A DNA stretch of 64,000 nucleotides from CBDFGT01 sp965247225 (GTDB lineage: Bacteria; Pseudomonadota; Alphaproteobacteria; Rhizobiales; Rhizobiaceae): positions 1-64,000 of the forward strand of contig CBDFGT010000009.1 of NCBI GenBank assembly GCA_965247225.1, written 5' to 3'. The notes beneath the pieces were generated by a model. The model ran no database searches, was not told the DNA's origin, and saw nothing but the letters and a program-made list of their open reading frames with translations. The translations under genes and the position numbers were made by a program. This document shows, in pieces, positions 44,122-53,158 of this stretch (position 1 is the stretch's first letter; each line of letters starts with the position of its first letter).

Positions 44122-45492
44122 ATGCATTCGCCTGTCCCGAATGTGCACCATCAGATGCGCCGGTTGAAAACAGGCACTGCAATCATCACTATGGGAATGG
44201 TCACATTGATGTTGCCGTTGCACCAGGGTCTGGCACAGGATCCTGTTCCGGTCGATACATCCAGTTTTGAACTGCGCCTGGGGATGGACGAGGCACGCCA
44301 GAAAGTCGCCAACACCGATTTGCGGCTGGCACGGGCGCAATATCTGCCCAAAGTGTCCATCGGCACAGACTGGGTTCTGCAGGGCAATATTGCCTATTCA
44401 CCGGATGTGACAGCGGCCAGTTCGGCTTTTTATGCCGAAAAGGATCCGACATCCGTAGGTGCCGAGGTCAGCTGGCGCCTGTTTGATGGCCTGAAACGCT
44501 GGAATGACGTCAAGACAGCCGAAGCGCTGGTAGCAGCCGGTGCTGAAACCAGCTTTGATACAAAACAGAAGCTTCTGGTGGAAAAAGCAACAGTCATTCT
44601 GGCCTTGATACGCGACAGGTCCATCGCATCTGCCCAGGCAACGGCTGTACAGCGCCAGCGCCGGGCCTATGAAACATCCCGCGCCATGCTCAAGGATCAG
44701 TCCCTGACGATTTCCGATGTCGCCCTGTCGGCATCGCAGCTGGAAAGCGCTCAGGCTGCCTATGCCCAGGCCAGGGGTGCCGTTGCCGCCAGCGAAATTG
44801 CCTTTCGCAAGCTGACCGGTGTTTCGGCCTCAAAAAACCTGGCCTTGCCCATCCCTTCCGCAAAAATGCCGCGCTCGGCCAACGAGGCTGCAGAACGCGC
44901 GAGGCACAATTCGCCCCTGCCCCGCATGGCTGAACACATAGCAACAGCGGCAGATTATAAGGCAGACGCAGCAAAATCCCTGTATTTCCCCACTGTGGAT
45001 ATGGTCGGAAAATATACAATGACCTTCAATTCCACACCGTCAATTGACCAGGTCAACAATTATGCGCTTTTGTTGCGTGTCCGCATGCCTATTCTTGAGC
45101 CCTCGCTCAAGCCCAATCTGGACAAGGCCCGCGCCGAGGCCATGCAGCGCGACTACGATGTGCAGGACGCCTATCTGAGTGTCGACATGGCAGCGCGAAG
45201 TTATTTTGAAGTCCGTAATGCGATGGCAACCCAGGCCGGAAGTCTGGAACGGCAGGCCGCACAGGCGCGCAAGGCCGCTGACGGCATGCAGATCGAGCGC
45301 GAGGCTGGCACCAGAACCATTGTCGATGTGCTCAATGCCGAAAACGGACTGGTCAGCTCCCGGGTCGCCCTTGCCAATATTCGCTATGAACGCGATCTCG
45401 CCGCCTTCAATCTTCTGGCTGTCATGGGCGAACTGGATGACAGTGACCTTCCTTCCTGGGGTACAGGTGCAGCCCTTGCCCAAAAATTCTGA
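44122..45492 (+). CDS. TolC-family outer membrane channel
   Basis: 456 residues from ATG 44122 (GAGGTAAATC upstream); signal peptide MRRLKTGTAIITMGMVTLML..HQGLAQ. Outer-membrane efflux-protein repeats follow, with QYLPKVSIG, VSWRLFDG, FPTVDMVGKYTM and EREAGTRTIVDVLNAENGLVSSRVALAN typical of TolC. The helix ahead of the first LPKVSIG block looks about 20 residues shorter than usual. It is the obvious outer-membrane partner for the HlyD/C39-ABC exporter 3 kb upstream on the same strand, though two unrelated genes lie between. Confidence 0.88.
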   Translation: MHSPVPNVHHQMRRLKTGTAIITMGMVTLMLPLHQGLAQDPVPVDTSSFELRLGMDEARQKVANTDLRLARAQYLPKVSIGTDWVLQGNIAYSPDVTAASSAFYAEKDPTSVGAEVSWRLFDGLKRWNDVKTAEALVAAGAETSFDTKQKLLVEKATVILALIRDRSIASAQATAVQRQRRAYETSRAMLKDQSLTISDVALSASQLESAQAAYAQARGAVAASEIAFRKLTGVSASKNLALPIPSAKMPRSANEAAERARHNSPLPRMAEHIATAADYKADAAKSLYFPTVDMVGKYTMTFNSTPSIDQVNNYALLLRVRMPILEPSLKPNLDKARAEAMQRDYDVQDAYLSVDMAARSYFEVRNAMATQAGSLERQAAQARKAADGMQIEREAGTRTIVDVLNAENGLVSSRVALANIRYERDLAAFNLLAVMGELDDSDLPSWGTGAALAQKF

Positions 45493-45519
45493 CCGGCACC
45501 GGCGACAATGGCCCGCAGA

Positions 45520-47046
45520 TCAGATTTTGATCCGCAGCATCTGCCAGGAATAGGGCGGCAGGGATGCCTTGAAGGCACCCTCTTCAATCTTGGCACCCCT
45601 GCCCTTCCTCGGCGCAACATTGTTCTGGTCCGATGCAACGTTAACGGCTGTCAGGCTGGTATGGGTCATGACCTGATGATCAATGATTGTCCCGGCTTTA
45701 AAACCCTGAAGGCTGATCTCGACATCCAGTGTCTCGCTGCCATGGCGGTTGATGGCAAAGAAGGTCAGAATGCCCTCTTGCGCGTTGTGAACGCCGGAAA
45801 TATCCAGGTAAGGAACATTATCCGCCACATCAGCATCATAGCCGGGTGACTTGACCGCCAGATTGAGGGCTGTCCCGCGACCGAAGATCGAGGCAAAATA
45901 GTAAGGGTAATAGATTGTCTGCCGCCAGGCGGCCCCTGCCGGTTCTGTCATGACAGGTGCAATCACATTGACCAGTTGTGCAATACAGGCAATTTTGACC
46001 ACATTGGACCGGCGGATAAACGTGTTGAGAATGCAGCCGACCTGCAGCACATCTTCAAAATTGTAGATGTCTTCCAGAAGGCGTGGCGCATGGGGCCAGC
46101 CTTCATTGCCTTCCAGAATGGCGCGGTCCTTCTCGTTGGAGTGATACCAGACATTCCATTCATCGAAAGAAATCCCGACCCGGTGCCTGGAGCGCTTGTT
46201 GGCCTTGACCAGATTGATGGTGCTTTCGACTGTGGCAATGTAATTGTCGAGTTTATGGTTCAGCGCCAGATAGTTGGCCGTATTCTTCTGCCGGTTGGCA
46301 AAATACATGTGCAGGGAAATGTGATCGACCGCTTCATAGGTATGTTCGAGAACAATGCGCTCCCATTCGGGATAGGTTTTCATGTCGGAATTTGAAGAAC
46401 CGCAGACAATCAGTTCCAGCGTCTTGTCAAAGGCGCGCAGGGCCTTGGCGGTTTCACCGGCCAGACGGCCATATTCTTCCGCCGTTTTGTGACCAACCTG
46501 CCATGGACCGTCCATCTCGTTGCCAAGGCACCAGAGCTTGACATCAAACGGCTCCGCATGACCGTTCTTCTTGCGCAGGTCACCCCAGTAGGAACCGGTT
46601 GGCCCATTGACATATTCGACAAAATTGCGCGCTTCATCCAGACCGCGCGAACCCAGATTGATGGCCAGCATCATCTTTGTATTGACGGTTTGACACCAGT
46701 CGGCAAATTCATGCACACCCACGGCATTGCTGTCGGATGTGTGCCAGGCAAGATCGAGACGGGTCGGACGGCTTTCGCGCGGGCCGATACCATCTTCCCA
46801 GTTATAGGCAGAAACGAAATTGCCGCCGGGATAGCGCACATAGGGAATGTTGAGATCACGCACAAGCTGGGCCACATCACCGCGCATGCCGTTCCTGTCG
46901 GCTGTCGGATGATCCGGTTCGTAAATGCCTGTATAAATGGCGCGTCCCAGATGTTCGAGGAAAGCGCTGTAGACACGGTCGTCAATTTTGGAAATCGTAT
47001 AGTCAATATTCGCTGTTACAGTCGCCTTCACCGGATCCTCCACCAT
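45520..47046 (-). CDS. abfA: alpha-L-arabinofuranosidase, glycoside hydrolase family 51
   Basis: 508 residues, normal for cytoplasmic GH51. The acid/base Glu is in VKLWCLGNEMDGPWQVG and the nucleophile Glu in GISFDEWNVWYHS; RYPGGNFVSAYNWEDGIGP is the conserved N-terminal barrel block, and a beta-sandwich ends the protein. There is no signal peptide, so it cleaves arabinose from imported oligosaccharides. The gene upstream is an ArsR-type regulator read in the same direction. No arabinose importer is adjacent. Confidence 0.93.
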   Translation of the reverse strand: MVEDPVKATVTANIDYTISKIDDRVYSAFLEHLGRAIYTGIYEPDHPTADRNGMRGDVAQLVRDLNIPYVRYPGGNFVSAYNWEDGIGPRESRPTRLDLAWHTSDSNAVGVHEFADWCQTVNTKMMLAINLGSRGLDEARNFVEYVNGPTGSYWGDLRKKNGHAEPFDVKLWCLGNEMDGPWQVGHKTAEEYGRLAGETAKALRAFDKTLELIVCGSSNSDMKTYPEWERIVLEHTYEAVDHISLHMYFANRQKNTANYLALNHKLDNYIATVESTINLVKANKRSRHRVGISFDEWNVWYHSNEKDRAILEGNEGWPHAPRLLEDIYNFEDVLQVGCILNTFIRRSNVVKIACIAQLVNVIAPVMTEPAGAAWRQTIYYPYYFASIFGRGTALNLAVKSPGYDADVADNVPYLDISGVHNAQEGILTFFAINRHGSETLDVEISLQGFKAGTIIDHQVMTHTSLTAVNVASDQNNVAPRKGRGAKIEEGAFKASLPPYSWQMLRIKI

Positions 47047-47151
47047 TTCCGTTTTTTGGGTTTATATCAAAAAACTTGGTACATATCCGTCAAGATCGAA
47101 ATTTCGTCAAGGGGCATGGGAAAGACCGGGGAGAAAGAAGGCCGGCGGCAA

Positions 47152-48081
47152 TCAGGCACGGGTATTGAGCCGCAACACAATATCCTGGTCATAATTGCCG
47201 AAACCACGGCCAAATATATTGATTCCGCCTGGATGCCTGGCATCGTCATTGACACCGATTTTCAACCGGATGGAGCGATGGTTCTCCAGATCCAGATCCC
47301 GCAGCGAAATGGGGGAAATCTTGATTCCGTCCACAAATGTACCGTCTCTGGTGATTCTCCAGCTTTTCAGCTTGCCATACTGGCTGCCTTTCAGCTTCCA
47401 CCAGTCCGGCGTGTAAACACCGCGCCTGTCTCCAAAGTCGCCGGGTGATGTCCATGTCCCCACATCGATACCATTGACCGAAACAGTGATATCCGATGGC
47501 CAGTCCGCCGAAGTTCCGGGCACCTCGGAGGACAGCTCCATGGAAAATTCCATGGATTCAATCTCGCCATTGGCCAGTTTTGCATTGTTGGGGAACTGGT
47601 ATTCCAGAAAGCCGCGGGTAAACCAGATCAGCCCTGCACGCATGCGGTCCGGATCGAGAAACGTATCCGGCACATCAAGAAGACCAACAATACCATCAAC
47701 GGAACAGAGCCCGCAAGGTGCCGATACTTCACAGCTGGTATAAAGGCCGATGGGCATCGAAACCTCAATCATATTGCCCGGCAGCGCCCGTGTATCATCC
47801 TTGAACATCACCAGAACTTCATCAAACGACGCATGACAGATCTTCTGGTTGCCCTTGCGCGCACGCCGGGTTTCTGTGCGGATCAGGCCCGCATCCTCCA
47901 GTATCTGAATATTGGATGATGTTGTCGATTGCGGCAAATGTAGCACCGCGGCAATGTCATTGATGTTCAATGCACCATTTTTATGTAAGAGTTTCAAAAT
48001 CCTGATACGAACAGATGACGCAAGTGCCCGCAGCGTTTCAAGTCCCTCTTCAGGATCTACGACAAGAAAGTTACGTTTCAT
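47152..48081 (-). CDS. ArsR-type regulator with large C-terminal sensor domain
   Basis: 309 residues from ATG 48081; an upstream ATG at 48111 is also possible. Residues 1-95 form an ArsR-like winged helix (LASSVRIRILKLLHKNGALNINDIAAVLHLPQSTTSSNI is the helix-turn-helix). The remaining 200 residues contain a Cys pair (SCEVSAPCGLCSVDG) and a beta-rich segment with WPSDITVSVNGIDVGTW and GDFGDRRGVYTPDWWK, resembling a carbohydrate-binding jelly roll. It probably controls the arabinofuranosidase gene and senses a sugar directly. Confidence 0.85.
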   Translation of the reverse strand: MKRNFLVVDPEEGLETLRALASSVRIRILKLLHKNGALNINDIAAVLHLPQSTTSSNIQILEDAGLIRTETRRARKGNQKICHASFDEVLVMFKDDTRALPGNMIEVSMPIGLYTSCEVSAPCGLCSVDGIVGLLDVPDTFLDPDRMRAGLIWFTRGFLEYQFPNNAKLANGEIESMEFSMELSSEVPGTSADWPSDITVSVNGIDVGTWTSPGDFGDRRGVYTPDWWKLKGSQYGKLKSWRITRDGTFVDGIKISPISLRDLDLENHRSIRLKIGVNDDARHPGGINIFGRGFGNYDQDIVLRLNTRA

Positions 48082-48252
48082 CTGGCTGAATTCCGGTTTC
48101 TGATGATCCATATCAGAAAGTCGGGTTCTGTCAAACAGCACCTGATTTTCATCTTTAAAGTGCAGTGGACAAGCGCACTCCCGCATACGACCGTAACGGG
48201 TTCTGCAATGACAGTCAGGTGTTTCAACCGCCAGATCAGGCTCAGGCCCGCA

Positions 48253-49203
48253 TCATGCCCAAGCCTTGCCGATAGCGATTTCGTCGAAATCGGCACCATG
48301 TCTGACCAGAAAAAGCGCGTCGAGTCCGTTCTCGCGCGCAAAGGACGGGCCATCAACTTCACCCAGAACCATCATTACCGTTGCCAGGGCATCCGCTTCC
48401 ATGCAGGTTTGCGCCACCACGCTGACTGATGCAAGCCGATTGAAAACCGGCGCGGCAAGTTTCGGGTCCATCGTATGGGAAATCAACCGGCCATCGCCCT
48501 GTTTCCAGTGCCGGTAATCACCGGATGTGGCAACTGCGGCATTCTCAAGGGCCAGTACCCCGCACACCTGCCGCGTCTGATAGTCCGGCTGCTCGAGGGC
48601 GACGGCCCAGGGCTGCTCCATCGGCTTGCAGCCGTGTGCGCGCATCTCCCCGTCAATGCCGGCGAGATAGTCACAGATCCCGGCCCGCTCAAGACAGCGG
48701 GCAATTTCATCCACCCCATAGCCCTTGGCAATGCCGCACACATCAAGCTGCACCGGCTTGAGCCTGCGGGCGCGAAATGAAGACGGGTCAAGCTCGAATG
48801 CAGGTTCAGTCGCACTGTCACCGGCCTCTTTTGCAGGCGCATGACAAGCAGGGACGTCCGGACCAAAGCCGCAAGCAGAGACAATGCCCCCCACGGCAAT
48901 ATCAAAGGCACCACCGGACTTGCCATAAAAATCCATCGAGGCCTGCAGCACGGCAAAAAGGGCGACCGGCAGATCAACCCAGTCTCCCACATGCGCCCGG
49001 TTGAGGCGATTGAGATCGGAATCCGGTTTCCAGTTGGACATCTGGCGGTCCACCGTATCAACCGCTGCCCGAACGGCAGATCCAAGCTTTTCCGTGTTCG
49101 TATCGGCAGCACCATAAAACAGCACCGAATAGCGGGTTCCCATGGTTTCGCCATTAAGGCTGAACCGATGGAAACCCGTATTGCGCGGCAGATCAATAGA
49201 CAT
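48253..49203 (-). CDS. apbE: FAD:protein FMN transferase
   Basis: 316 residues from ATG 49203 (49209 also possible). ApbE blocks: GETMGTRYSVLFYG, the Asp/Asn-rich WKPDSDLNRLNR, DVCGIAKGYGVDEIA, and NAAVATSGDYRHW near the FAD site. The enzyme links FMN through phosphate to a Thr or Ser in target proteins, usually outside the cytoplasm. I see no clear signal peptide. It overlaps the upstream flavoreductase gene, and the DUF2271 gene above that has a matching target motif. Confidence 0.9.
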   Translation of the reverse strand: MSIDLPRNTGFHRFSLNGETMGTRYSVLFYGAADTNTEKLGSAVRAAVDTVDRQMSNWKPDSDLNRLNRAHVGDWVDLPVALFAVLQASMDFYGKSGGAFDIAVGGIVSACGFGPDVPACHAPAKEAGDSATEPAFELDPSSFRARRLKPVQLDVCGIAKGYGVDEIARCLERAGICDYLAGIDGEMRAHGCKPMEQPWAVALEQPDYQTRQVCGVLALENAAVATSGDYRHWKQGDGRLISHTMDPKLAAPVFNRLASVSVVAQTCMEADALATVMMVLGEVDGPSFARENGLDALFLVRHGADFDEIAIGKAWA

Positions 49204-51409
49204 CTTCACGATAACGGCCTGCCTGTTTCAATGCTGCAACATTTTGTCCCGTTGAAGACAGGATATCGTCCAGCGCCTGTTTCACACCCTTGGCCATATC
49301 ACGACCGCCACAAACCAGAATTTCACCACCCCTGGCCATCAGATCGCGGATCCGGTCTGAATCGGCGCGAAGATGATCCTGTACATAGGCCCGTCTGTGG
49401 GTGATCCTTGAAAAGGCAACGAACAGCATTGTCAGGCGTTTGTCGGCAAGCCAGCCCCTCAGCTCTGTCTCATAGAGAAAATCCGACTGCGGATCGCGAA
49501 CGCCGAAATAGAGATGCATCGGTCTGCGCCTGTCATTATGGCGAATGAAGCCTGCCAGGGGACCGATCCCGGTTCCAGCCCCTATCAGGATCACAGGTGC
49601 CTTGCCCGGTTGCGGACGAAAATCAGGATTCGGCTGGATGAAGGCATCGATTGTCAGTCCGGGACGCAGACTGTGCAGGAACTCCGAACACAGCCCGCCC
49701 GGCAGCTTGCGCACACAGATTTCCAGCACATTGTCCTGCGATGACGAAGCCAGCGAATAAAACCGCGGAATGGTGGAGCCAGGAGGCACAATGCCCACCA
49801 GATCACCCGCCGCAAAGCGCGGCATCCGGCGTCCCAGCCAGCGATGCAGGCGGCTTTTGGGGCCGGACTGCGCGGCCTGAAAGCGGAAAATCGTGGCCGG
49901 TGACTGAAAGTCCTGCCCGAAATCAAACCGCTCTTTCAAAACAAACGGTGTCATTTTTCTCACCGGGGCCTGATAGACCAGGGACAGGGCATGGCCGAGC
50001 ATCGCGCCCGCCTCGATACCCCAGGCCTGAAACTGCTGGGCAGACTGGCGGTCGATCAGGGAGAGTGGCAGGCCCTGTTTCCAGCCCTGCGCTTTCACCG
50101 CCGCCTGGACATCCTGTGCAAACCGGCAGAAATCGGGAAACTGGCGATCCCCGAAACCCAGAACCGTCACCGGAAAGGCAGGCACAGTGGTCATCTTTTC
50201 CAGCTTCGCCAAAAACTGCCTTGCGCTCATCGGCGCAACACCGGCACCATAGGTTGATGTCAGGATAAACATCTGTTTGGCATGGGTAAAATGCGCAGAA
50301 AGGCTGTTCATCGGTGCCGTGTGCACCTTATAGCCTTCTGCCGTGAGCGCCGCATGCAATGTGCGGGCAAAGCCCCAGGTCGTATTGCCTTCACTGCCCA
50401 CAAGAATGACCATATCAGCCTGCGCACCGCGAATATTGCGGGCAATATGCGGCATCGCCATGCGGCGTTTCCACCAAACGACCACGCCGCTGATGGCCAT
50501 GAACGGAATGGAAAGGGCCGCCAGTCCAAGGATCATGCCCAGCCACCAGGCACCCTGGCCTGTATGCAGCATGTAAACCGTTTCATAGACAGTACGCGAC
50601 GGACTGTTGGCAAGCGTAGACACAGCCTTGCCGGTCGCCTGGTCAATCAGGCTGACACTGTCAGCAGTTGTCAGGGTATAGACATCGCCTGAATCGCCCT
50701 GAACAGGAAATACCAGTTCACGCAGGTTCGCCAGATCAACGGACATAAGGGCCGGCATTTCCCCCGGAGCCATGGCCGGGCCGCCATCAACAGCTTGCGG
50801 AAATGCAGGTTCGGCGTCCATGCCGTCTGATACAAAACCAAACGTTGTCAAAGACATGTAGCAGGCTGTCAAGCCGGTCAAAACAAAGGCGAGAATAGCC
50901 ATGCGACCGATATCGGCGTGCAGTTTATGCTGTCCGCTGCCACGCACCCGCTGGAAGACATTGCGCCAGCCACCCATACGCTGCACCAGAAGCAAAGTAC
51001 CCGAAACACTCAGCAGCACCAGAAATGCCGCGCTGACACCGGCAACACCGCGCCCTGTATCGCCCAGAAGGAAGGAGCGGTGCAGATTGGTCACCCAGCG
51101 AATGAAATCGGACTGCACGTAGTCTCCCGTACTGATACCGGTTGCGGGATCGATAATGGAAACTCGCGTGCCATGATCACTTGACAGATAGGCAAGGACA
51201 AGACCGGAGGCTTTGCGCTCTATCCGCTCGACACCAGTGTTATGGGCGACGACATTGGCCGCAAGACCAGACACGGAAACGCCGGAGACCTGACGGGCCT
51301 GCAACCGTTCCAGCACCGGGTCCATGGACAGGAAGGCACCCGAAAGCGCCATGACGATCAACAGGACGGCTCCAGCGAGACCGAACAGGGAATGGATATG
51401 CCGAAACAT
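49193..51409 (-). CDS. PepSY-type membrane protein with flavodoxin and ferredoxin-reductase domains
   Basis: 738 residues. The N terminus (MFRHIHSLFGLAGAVLLIVMAL) and further hydrophobic segments at about 135-155, 180-200 and 290-315 form a PepSY-TM membrane part with periplasmic PepSY loops. A flavodoxin domain follows (MVILVGSEGNTTWGFARTLHAAL, about 335-470). The C terminus is a sulfite-reductase-like FNR module (PRFYSLASSSQ; IGAGTGIGPLAGFIRH; EILVCGGRDMAKGV). It would carry electrons from NAD(P)H through flavins across the membrane, most likely to the flavinylated DUF2271 protein encoded upstream. Confidence 0.88.
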   Translation of the reverse strand: MFRHIHSLFGLAGAVLLIVMALSGAFLSMDPVLERLQARQVSGVSVSGLAANVVAHNTGVERIERKASGLVLAYLSSDHGTRVSIIDPATGISTGDYVQSDFIRWVTNLHRSFLLGDTGRGVAGVSAAFLVLLSVSGTLLLVQRMGGWRNVFQRVRGSGQHKLHADIGRMAILAFVLTGLTACYMSLTTFGFVSDGMDAEPAFPQAVDGGPAMAPGEMPALMSVDLANLRELVFPVQGDSGDVYTLTTADSVSLIDQATGKAVSTLANSPSRTVYETVYMLHTGQGAWWLGMILGLAALSIPFMAISGVVVWWKRRMAMPHIARNIRGAQADMVILVGSEGNTTWGFARTLHAALTAEGYKVHTAPMNSLSAHFTHAKQMFILTSTYGAGVAPMSARQFLAKLEKMTTVPAFPVTVLGFGDRQFPDFCRFAQDVQAAVKAQGWKQGLPLSLIDRQSAQQFQAWGIEAGAMLGHALSLVYQAPVRKMTPFVLKERFDFGQDFQSPATIFRFQAAQSGPKSRLHRWLGRRMPRFAAGDLVGIVPPGSTIPRFYSLASSSQDNVLEICVRKLPGGLCSEFLHSLRPGLTIDAFIQPNPDFRPQPGKAPVILIGAGTGIGPLAGFIRHNDRRRPMHLYFGVRDPQSDFLYETELRGWLADKRLTMLFVAFSRITHRRAYVQDHLRADSDRIRDLMARGGEILVCGGRDMAKGVKQALDDILSSTGQNVAALKQAGRYREDVY

Positions 51410-51429
51410 GGGCCTGATCCTTGCAACGA

Positions 51430-51891
51430 TTACATGTCAAACTGGAAGGCACTGATATTGCCGCGTCCGGAAACAGCTTTGCCGGATTGACCGGATGTCA
51501 GGGGCACAACCGCATCGGAAGGTGCCTCGTTCAAATTCTCCACGGCTGTATCGATACGGATCGTGTAACCGGCATCAATCATGGCATCGGCAATCTCAGC
51601 CTGCACTTTCAGCGTCTGCCCGCTGCCAACACTGGCACCGGTAATGCCATCGGCAGAGCTGCCGCCAGCGCGGCGCCAGTCTGTCAGGTGCCGGTAATAT
51701 TTTGTCCGCCCGCCAGCCATCCACAGCGTTTCCTTCAGGCGGCCATTGCCATCGGTGATGTAGATCACGACATAGGCAGGGTTCCCGCCATAATTCTTGA
51801 GCTGGGTGGTCAGGGTGACAGGACGCGCCAGTGCTGTGCCGGTTCCCGCGACAACAAAAGCAAGAGCGAGTGCGGCCATAAACTTTTTCAT
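51430..51891 (-). CDS. DUF2271-family periplasmic protein with flavinylation motif
   Basis: 153 residues. Signal peptide MKKFMAALALAFVVAGTGTALA; the mature part is a small beta-rich DUF2271 domain. The segment SADGITGASVGSG (D81, T84) matches the Dxx(S/T)GA(S/T) site that ApbE flavinylates on Thr, so T84 probably carries FMN. It is followed at 20 bases by the PepSY flavoreductase and then apbE, forming a complete three-gene redox cassette. The final acceptor is unknown. Confidence 0.87.
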   Translation of the reverse strand: MKKFMAALALAFVVAGTGTALARPVTLTTQLKNYGGNPAYVVIYITDGNGRLKETLWMAGGRTKYYRHLTDWRRAGGSSADGITGASVGSGQTLKVQAEIADAMIDAGYTIRIDTAVENLNEAPSDAVVPLTSGQSGKAVSGRGNISAFQFDM

Positions 51892-52021
51892 GTGAAGTCT
51901 CCAATAACAATCATGGAGACGTTATACGCGCCCGCAGCTTACATTTGCCTGACGGGATATGTGCACTGCAAAACAATGCCTGCGCCTGCCCCAAATCCAG
52001 TTGAGATATTTTGGGATTTGG

Positions 52022-52894
52022 TTATCCGGGCAAAAGGTGCCGTTTTTCTCTTTGTACAGTTGCGCTTGGACGCAGATATTTTGTAGCGGCAAGCGATGCA
52101 TCATAATCTCCAAGATGGAAATTCATATAGTTTAGAATCTTTTCGATGCATTTGATCAACACCAAACGGTTCGTGATGGGCTTGCTATGATACAGATCGT
52201 TTCTAGCCGTCTTGATCACTCTCATTTCGTCATTGAATATTTTTCTGGTCAGGGGTTCACCAAGATCCGTATCTGAACAAAACATCGGTCTGCAGTTAGT
52301 CCATGCCTTATCAATCATCAACCAAAGCTCACCAAGGGACAAAAGGTAGTAAAATTCGTCCTGTCTGTCTGGTCCGGCAATTTTGACCGATCAAGTTGAG
52401 CTGCTCAATTGATCGTTGATGATTTTGAAAACATACTTGAGAAAATCTGGGGGAACGATCACACCACGAATGATAGAACGGGGTTGTTCACCAATTTTTG
52501 TATTGGGATCATTGAAAGCACTATGATCGTCTCCGCGACAAATTGCGTCCCGTACGAGAACCCACCAGTCCATTCTGCCAGTTAACGCTTTCATATGGTC
52601 TGCCAAGTTCGAGCGAAGCGCGTTCTCTACCGTGAATATGAAGGGGTAGACTGCTGAGAACTCCTTGAGCCTCCGATGGTAGACCTTATGGAGGGTTGCA
52701 CGTTGCTCCTTGAAGTCAATTCGCTTTGCTTTATTGATGGATATGCACTCGATAAGGCAATCGCGAAGCATAAGCGGATTAAGCGTTCGCATGTCAGATT
52801 CAAAGGCTCTCATATCACGCGAGTTGGGGACAAAGTTGTAATATGCGGCCATTAGATCCCAAGTGGGTTGATGACGGTCAGAAATCTCGAACAT
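52022..52894 (-). pseudogene. HEPN-domain (Abi-like) protein interrupted by an in-frame TGA
   Basis: Starting at ATG 52894 (AAGGAAAA upstream) the frame runs about 167 codons to TGA at 52391-52393, and continues in the same frame for another 123 codons to 52022. The first part has FIFTVENALRSNLADHM, like the core of Abi-like proteins. The second part has FYYLLSLGELWLMIDKAW and the HEPN ribonuclease motif RNDLYH (R-x4-H) at 52187-52204. Together they make one protein of about 290 residues. The DNA is clearly more AT-rich than its surroundings, consistent with transfer. HEPN proteins of this kind act in phage defence or toxin-antitoxin systems. Nonsense mutation, sequencing error or split gene remain possible. 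Confidence 0.65.
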
Positions 52895-53014
52895 TTTTCC
52901 TTGCCTAAACCGAGCAATCACCCTATATTCAGATTACTCGCCGGGTGGCAGCACAATGGTGTTGCGTTATCATGGTTCCTCATGGCTCTTGGAGAGTATA
53001 AACTCATATGTTGA

Positions 53015-53046
53015 AGCGCGGCTCTAAAGGCTGCGCTTTTTCTTTT
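53015..53046 (+). terminator. rho-independent terminator with no gene in front
   Basis: AGCGCGGCT (53015-53023) pairs with GGCTGCGCT (53029-53037), 9 bp including two G-U pairs, loop CTAAA, followed by TTTTTCTTTTT. No protein gene on this strand ends before it. The preceding 100 bases (about 52915-53014) may therefore encode a small RNA. No tRNA or known RNA family is recognised. Confidence 0.6.
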
Positions 53047-53158
53047 TGTCAATATTCTTGTTCCTTGGCTACCTGCCCCGCAAACATGACATTATTTCGC
53101 TGGAATTCAACTGAATGTCCACGTTGATTATGTTTGGCGTCAAGAAATCTCTGTGAAC

